Under the pieces are notes generated by a model. It did not search any database, was not told the DNA's origin, and saw nothing but the letters and a program-made list of their open reading frames with translations. The position numbers and the translations under genes are program-made. A DNA stretch of 64,000 nt from Oscillospiraceae bacterium (GTDB lineage Bacteria > Bacillota > Clostridia > Oscillospirales > Oscillospiraceae): NCBI GenBank assembly GCA_021205095.1, contig JAJPYE010000038.1, positions 62,001 to 126,000 of the forward strand, given 5' to 3'. This document shows, piece after piece, positions 60,933 to 64,000 of the stretch; the first letter of the stretch is position 1; every line of letters begins with the position of its first letter.

Positions 60933-61637
60933 TTGGACGAGACGTTGACCCTCCTGCGGGCGGCCCAGGCCGGAGACCGGGAGGCGGCGGGCCGGATGGT
61001 GGAGGAAAACGCCGGGCTTATATGGAGCGTGGCCCGGCGGTATTTTGGCCGGGGAGCGGAGCCGGAGGATTTGTATCAGCTCGGCTGCCTGGGCTTTTTG
61101 AAGGCCATCGACGGCTTTGACGAGGGCTATGGCACCCGTTTTTCCACCTATGCCGTGCCGAAAATCTCCGGGGAAATTCGCCGCTTTCTGCGGGACGACG
61201 GGGCCGTGAAGGTCAGCCGGGGCATTAAGGAGCGCGGCACGGCCATCCGCACCGCCCGCAAGGAGCTTGAGCAGGAGCTGGGCCGCGACCCCACGGTGTC
61301 GGAGCTGGCGGCGCGGACGGGCCTTTCCGGGGAGGACATCGCCATGGCGGAGACCGCCGCCATCCCGGTGGAATCCCTGCAGCAGGGGGCGGGGGAGGAC
61401 GGCTTCCCGCTGGAGCAAATGCTGGGCGACTGGGTGCAGGAGGAGCGATTGGTGGAATATGTGGCCCTGCGCCAGGCCATTGAAAAGCTCCCGGAAAAGG
61501 AACGTCAGACCATCTTTCTCCGCTTCTATCATGGCATGACGCAGACCCAGACCAGTCAGGTTCTTGGCGTGAGCCAGGTGCAGGTGTCCCGCCTGGAACG
61601 CCGCGCCGTAAAGCGGCTGCGCGAGATGATGGAGTGA
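60933..61637 (+). CDS. sigF: RNA polymerase sigma-F factor
   Basis: 234 residues from TTG 60933 (AAGGCGAG upstream). Region 2 has LYQLGCLGFLKAIDGFDEGY and RFSTYAVPKISGEIRRFLRD; region 3 RTARKELEQELGRDPTVSEL; region 4 LPEKERQTIFLRFYHGMTQT followed by the VLGVSQVQVSRLERRA helix-turn-helix. First forespore-specific sigma factor. It does not continue into spoVA genes here. Confidence 0.95.
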   Translation: MDETLTLLRAAQAGDREAAGRMVEENAGLIWSVARRYFGRGAEPEDLYQLGCLGFLKAIDGFDEGYGTRFSTYAVPKISGEIRRFLRDDGAVKVSRGIKERGTAIRTARKELEQELGRDPTVSELAARTGLSGEDIAMAETAAIPVESLQQGAGEDGFPLEQMLGDWVQEERLVEYVALRQAIEKLPEKERQTIFLRFYHGMTQTQTSQVLGVSQVQVSRLERRAVKRLREMME

Positions 61638-61800
61638 GCGCCTTGCCGGGCTTGGGCTGAATTTTCGTGGCCGTTTCTCACTTGGGGGGGTCATCAACTG
61701 GGGGTGCCAAAGAAAACCACAAGCGGGAAAATGGCCTAAAACCCTTGGGGCGCAACGGTTTGCACCCCACTTGTGGCTTTCACGGGGGTAGTGGGTACCC
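61638..61800. other. G-run-rich, possibly structured stretch
   Basis: No gene. It has several runs of G (near 61685, 61699, 61745 and 61785) and a possible long-range stem: CCACAAG (61716-61722) with CTTGTGG (61769-61775). Its look differs from the flanking genes and would fit a structured RNA or a remnant of a mobile element. I could not match it to a known family. Confidence 0.4.
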
Positions 61801-61875
61801 TCAGATAAAGGGATTTTCCAAATCCCGCAGAATGAAGCGGTCATCCTCCACAATAAGCAGTCCCAGCGGCTCCAT
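61801..61875 (-). CDS. 24-residue ORF with strong ribosome-binding site
   Basis: Starts at ATG 61875, with AGGAG eight bases upstream. The peptide begins MEPLGLLIVEDDRF and ends ENPFI. Its opening GLLIVEDDRFILRDL resembles the first strand and acidic pocket of a response-regulator receiver domain, then stops at TGA. It could be a leader peptide for the structured stretch beyond it, or the stump of a lost gene. It lies after the terminator of the PLP enzyme gene in the same direction. Confidence 0.45.
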   Translation of the reverse strand: MEPLGLLIVEDDRFILRDLENPFI

Positions 61876-61944
61876 AGAAAAATCTCCTGTGTCCTATGTT
61901 TTTGATTGCGGCGCGGCAAACGAAAAAGACAGCAAAGCGCCTGC

Positions 61945-61980
61945 CGCAAAAAGCGCGGCCCCAAAGCGCATGGGGCCGCG
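61945..61980 (-). terminator. Terminator of the PLP-dependent enzyme gene
   Basis: Perfect 9-bp stem CGCGGCCCC (61954-61962) with GGGGCCGCG (61972-61980); read on the minus strand the stem is followed by CTTTTTG. It lies 23 bases after the stop at 62003. Confidence 0.8.
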
Positions 61981-62002
61981 TTTTGCGTGGATATACAGGC
62001 TC

Positions 62003-63460
62003 TCAGCCCTTTTTCACTGCCAGGTTAAACGCCTCGATCAGCTCGTCGATGGCGGCGGCCTGGGTGTGAACGTCGGCAAACTCCGTGCCGTACCACAGGT
62101 CGTTCAGTTCCTGGGCGGTCTTGCCCTGCTGCTCCACCCAGGTGTAGTATTTCAGGTTATGCACCCGCTTGCGCTGGGCATAGGTAAGCTCCAGCAGATT
62201 GTCGGTCTTCTGGCCCTGTAGGTGCAGGGCATAATCCACGGCGGCCTTTTCGTGGGTGTAGGGGCCGTCCTGCTCCCGCAGCTCCTCCAGGCGGCTGCCG
62301 TACATCTCCACCGAGTCGGTCAGCAGGGTGAAGACCACATCCTGACTGGTAAATTCATAATATTTTGCCATCTTGATGCAGCACAGGACGTTTGCAATGC
62401 CGGATATGCCCAGCCAGGAAAGCCGCTGGACGAACTCCGGGTCGAGGCCCAAATCGTGCACAAGGAAGTCCACGCCCTCCGGCTCGTTAAAGAGACGAAT
62501 CAGCTCCTGGCTGTCGCAGTCGTCGATGTCGATGACCATGTCGGTGTTTTTGACGTTGTGTATCCAGGGAACGTGCTTGTCGCCGATGCCCTCGATGCGG
62601 TGGCCGCCGAAGCCGTTGTCCAGCAGGGTGGGGCATTGCAGGGCCTCGCCCGCCGCCAGCTTCATGGTGGGATAAAGCTCCTTCAGTTTGTCCCCGGAGC
62701 CGATGGCCCCGGCGGAGCCGGTGGTGAAGCAGGCCCCGGCCATACGGTCGCCGGGACGGCGGATGTGCTCGAATACCTCCGCAATGGCGCTGCCTGTGAC
62801 CTCATAATGCCAGAGGTGGTTGCCCATCTGCTCAAACTGGTTGAAAATCATGTTGCCGGGGTCTTCCGCCAGCTCGTGGGTCTTGTCGAATATCTCCTTG
62901 ACGTTTGACTCGCAGCCTGGGGTGGCGATAATTTCGGCCCCGATGGAGCGCAGCCAGTCGAACCGCTCCCGGCTCATTTCCTCCGGCAGGATGCCGATGG
63001 CGTGGACGCCCAGAAGCTTGGAGTTGAACGCGCCGCCCCGGCAGTAGTTGCCGGTGGAGGGCCAGACGGCCTTTTGCCTGTCCGCGTCAAACTGGCCTGT
63101 CACCAGCCGTGGCACCAGGCAGCCGAAGGAAGCCCCAACCTTGTGGCAGCCGGTGGGGAACCACTTGCCCGCCAGGGCCACAATGCGGCAGGGAACGCCG
63201 GTCAGAGCCGGAGGGAACTCGATATAATTGGGTGTGCCGAATAGTCCGCCGGTCTGCTTTGGCTCGTTGTGCCAGTTGACGCGGAACAGGTTCACCGGGT
63301 CAACGTCCCACAGGCCGGTACGGGAAAGCTTTTCTAAAATATCCTGAGGAATCAGGCTGGGGTCTTTCATTTGGGCATAGGTGGGAATGACGATGCCATT
63401 TTCCCTGGCTCTCGCGATATTATGGGCAAGGCTGTCGGGATGAATCGTCAGGTCGATCAT
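62003..63460 (-). CDS. Fold-type II PLP-dependent enzyme of unknown substrate
   Basis: 485 residues. The probable PLP lysine is in GCHKVGASFGCLVP near residue 106; SxGNYCRGGAFNSKLLG, a substrate-loop pattern, is near 135; the phosphate-binding loop TTGSAGAIGSGDK is near 248. It resembles the cysteine synthase/TrpB-like superfamily but is longer than CysK (about 310). The extra C-terminal 100 residues are helical. The nearest annotation I can support is PLP-dependent lyase. It is monocistronic by layout, with a terminator after it. Confidence 0.75.
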   Translation of the reverse strand: MIDLTIHPDSLAHNIARARENGIVIPTYAQMKDPSLIPQDILEKLSRTGLWDVDPVNLFRVNWHNEPKQTGGLFGTPNYIEFPPALTGVPCRIVALAGKWFPTGCHKVGASFGCLVPRLVTGQFDADRQKAVWPSTGNYCRGGAFNSKLLGVHAIGILPEEMSRERFDWLRSIGAEIIATPGCESNVKEIFDKTHELAEDPGNMIFNQFEQMGNHLWHYEVTGSAIAEVFEHIRRPGDRMAGACFTTGSAGAIGSGDKLKELYPTMKLAAGEALQCPTLLDNGFGGHRIEGIGDKHVPWIHNVKNTDMVIDIDDCDSQELIRLFNEPEGVDFLVHDLGLDPEFVQRLSWLGISGIANVLCCIKMAKYYEFTSQDVVFTLLTDSVEMYGSRLEELREQDGPYTHEKAAVDYALHLQGQKTDNLLELTYAQRKRVHNLKYYTWVEQQGKTAQELNDLWYGTEFADVHTQAAAIDELIEAFNLAVKKG

Positions 63461-63566
63461 AAAGGTTCACTCCTTACTGCACGAAAATATTTGGTAGGAT
63501 TTATTTATTATAATGGAATCGGCGGTGGAAAACAACCCTTCCTGCTAAAAATTTGGCCAAATCCTC

Positions 63567-63595
63567 TGTCACTGTGGGATGGAATGTGTTATAAT
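63567..63595 (+). promoter_or_regulatory. Candidate promoter of the guanine deaminase gene
   Basis: TGTCAC (63567-63572), 17-base spacer, perfect TATAAT (63590-63595). The -35 is weak. The 50 bases to the gene are too short for a purine riboswitch. Confidence 0.45.
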
Positions 63596-63645
63596 GACGG
63601 CATAAAAATAGGGAACCAGCCAGGATTATTCAAAGGAGTACGACC

Positions 63646-64000
63646 ATGGAACCGTTTGCTATATGGGGAAATTTTATATATACAGAGGGGCCTGAAAAGC
63701 TGTGCCTGCGACCAAACAGCGTTGCTGTATGCAAAGAAAACGGCTTGTGTGATGGCGTGTTTGATCGGTTGCCGGACAGATATAAGGGCATAAAACTGAA
63801 GGACTACCGGGAGTTCATTACCATCCCCGGATATTGCGATATGCATCTCCACGCCGGGCAGTACAGGAACCAGGGGCGGGGGATGGATATGCAGCTCATT
63901 CAGTGGCTGGAGAGGCTGACCTACCCGGAGGAGTCCATGTTCCGTGACCTGGACTACGCCAAAGAAGTATACGGAGAGCTGACGGCTGACCTGTCAGAGG
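63646..64000 (+). CDS. Guanine deaminase-like amidohydrolase (3' end outside window)
   Basis: 118 codons to the window edge. ATG 63646 has AAAGGAG eight bases before it. The metal motif HLH is in IPGYCDMHLHAGQYRNQGRG, and the guanine-deaminase-like block MDMQLIQWLERLTYPEE follows. The amidohydrolase fold uses this His-x-His to bind zinc. Converts guanine to xanthine if the assignment holds. The catalytic second half cannot be seen. Confidence 0.8.
   Translation, partial: MEPFAIWGNFIYTEGPEKLCLRPNSVAVCKENGLCDGVFDRLPDRYKGIKLKDYREFITIPGYCDMHLHAGQYRNQGRGMDMQLIQWLERLTYPEESMFRDLDYAKEVYGELTADLSE

Noticed and set aside
61638..61800. G-quadruplex
   Set aside because: Runs of G are there but are spaced 14-45 bases apart, too far for an ordinary quadruplex call.

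Overview
The window looks like chromosome from a spore-forming anaerobic Firmicute of class Clostridia, probably a gut Oscillospiraceae-type organism; this placement is inference from gene content, not from a marker tree. Supporting signs are a SpoIIAA-SpoIIAB-SigF operon, SpoVAC, a GerW/YtfJ spore protein, an IspH-ribosomal protein S1 fusion, a tig-clpP-clpX-lon-engB block, and a fairly GC-rich, tightly packed gene layout with many 4-base stop/start overlaps.

Layout. 0-8 kb is an accessory region: the end of a C-S lyase gene (MalY/PatB type), a YezD-like protein and a stand-alone NifB-like radical SAM protein, then an AraC-type regulator that diverges from a wrecked locus (the first codons of an old-yellow-enzyme gene joined to a scrap of a solute-binding protein gene), a repeat-containing unknown protein, and surface-protein genes. 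8.3-8.5 kb has tRNA-Pro(CGG) and tRNA-Gly(CCC). 8.6-33.9 kb is a housekeeping block on the + strand: M50 protease, two radical-SAM-linked proteins, rplS, lepB, rbgA, rnhB, yraN, thrC, tig-clpP-clpX-lon-engB, a second M50 protease, scpA-scpB, sporulation and cell-wall genes, rluB, an RpiR-type regulator behind a perfect 40-bp palindrome, a flavoprotein, cmk and the ispH-rpsA fusion. 34-38 kb holds spoVAC, an alpha/beta hydrolase gene with an in-frame stop, a SLOG-type protein, a small lipoprotein and a zinc alcohol dehydrogenase. 38.2-40.2 kb is proB-proA.

40.4-49.0 kb is one leftward operon with every step from DAHP formation to chorismate plus chorismate mutase and prephenate dehydrogenase (aroF, tyrA, aroB, aroA, aroC, chorismate mutase, an aroE-aroK fusion, aroQ) and, last, a D-serine dehydratase gene. 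In front of aroF lie a consensus promoter, an 18-residue leader peptide of which nine residues are Tyr or Phe, and an intrinsic terminator: a complete-looking ribosome-mediated attenuator, and the most interesting regulatory element I found.

49.2-54.6 kb has a flavodoxin/ferredoxin protein, an acetyltransferase, a short thioredoxin reductase with thioredoxin, and valS. 54.7-60 kb is a second accessory region: an ECF sigma factor with a membrane protein and a secreted protein, an AT-rich pair of secreted-protein genes, a locus with two overlapping frames, and a lipoprotein. 60.1-61.6 kb is spoIIAA-spoIIAB-sigF. The end has a 24-codon ORF with a strong ribosome-binding site, a PLP-dependent enzyme and the start of a guanine deaminase gene. 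I saw no CRISPR array, rRNA, prophage, intact IS element or conjugation module.
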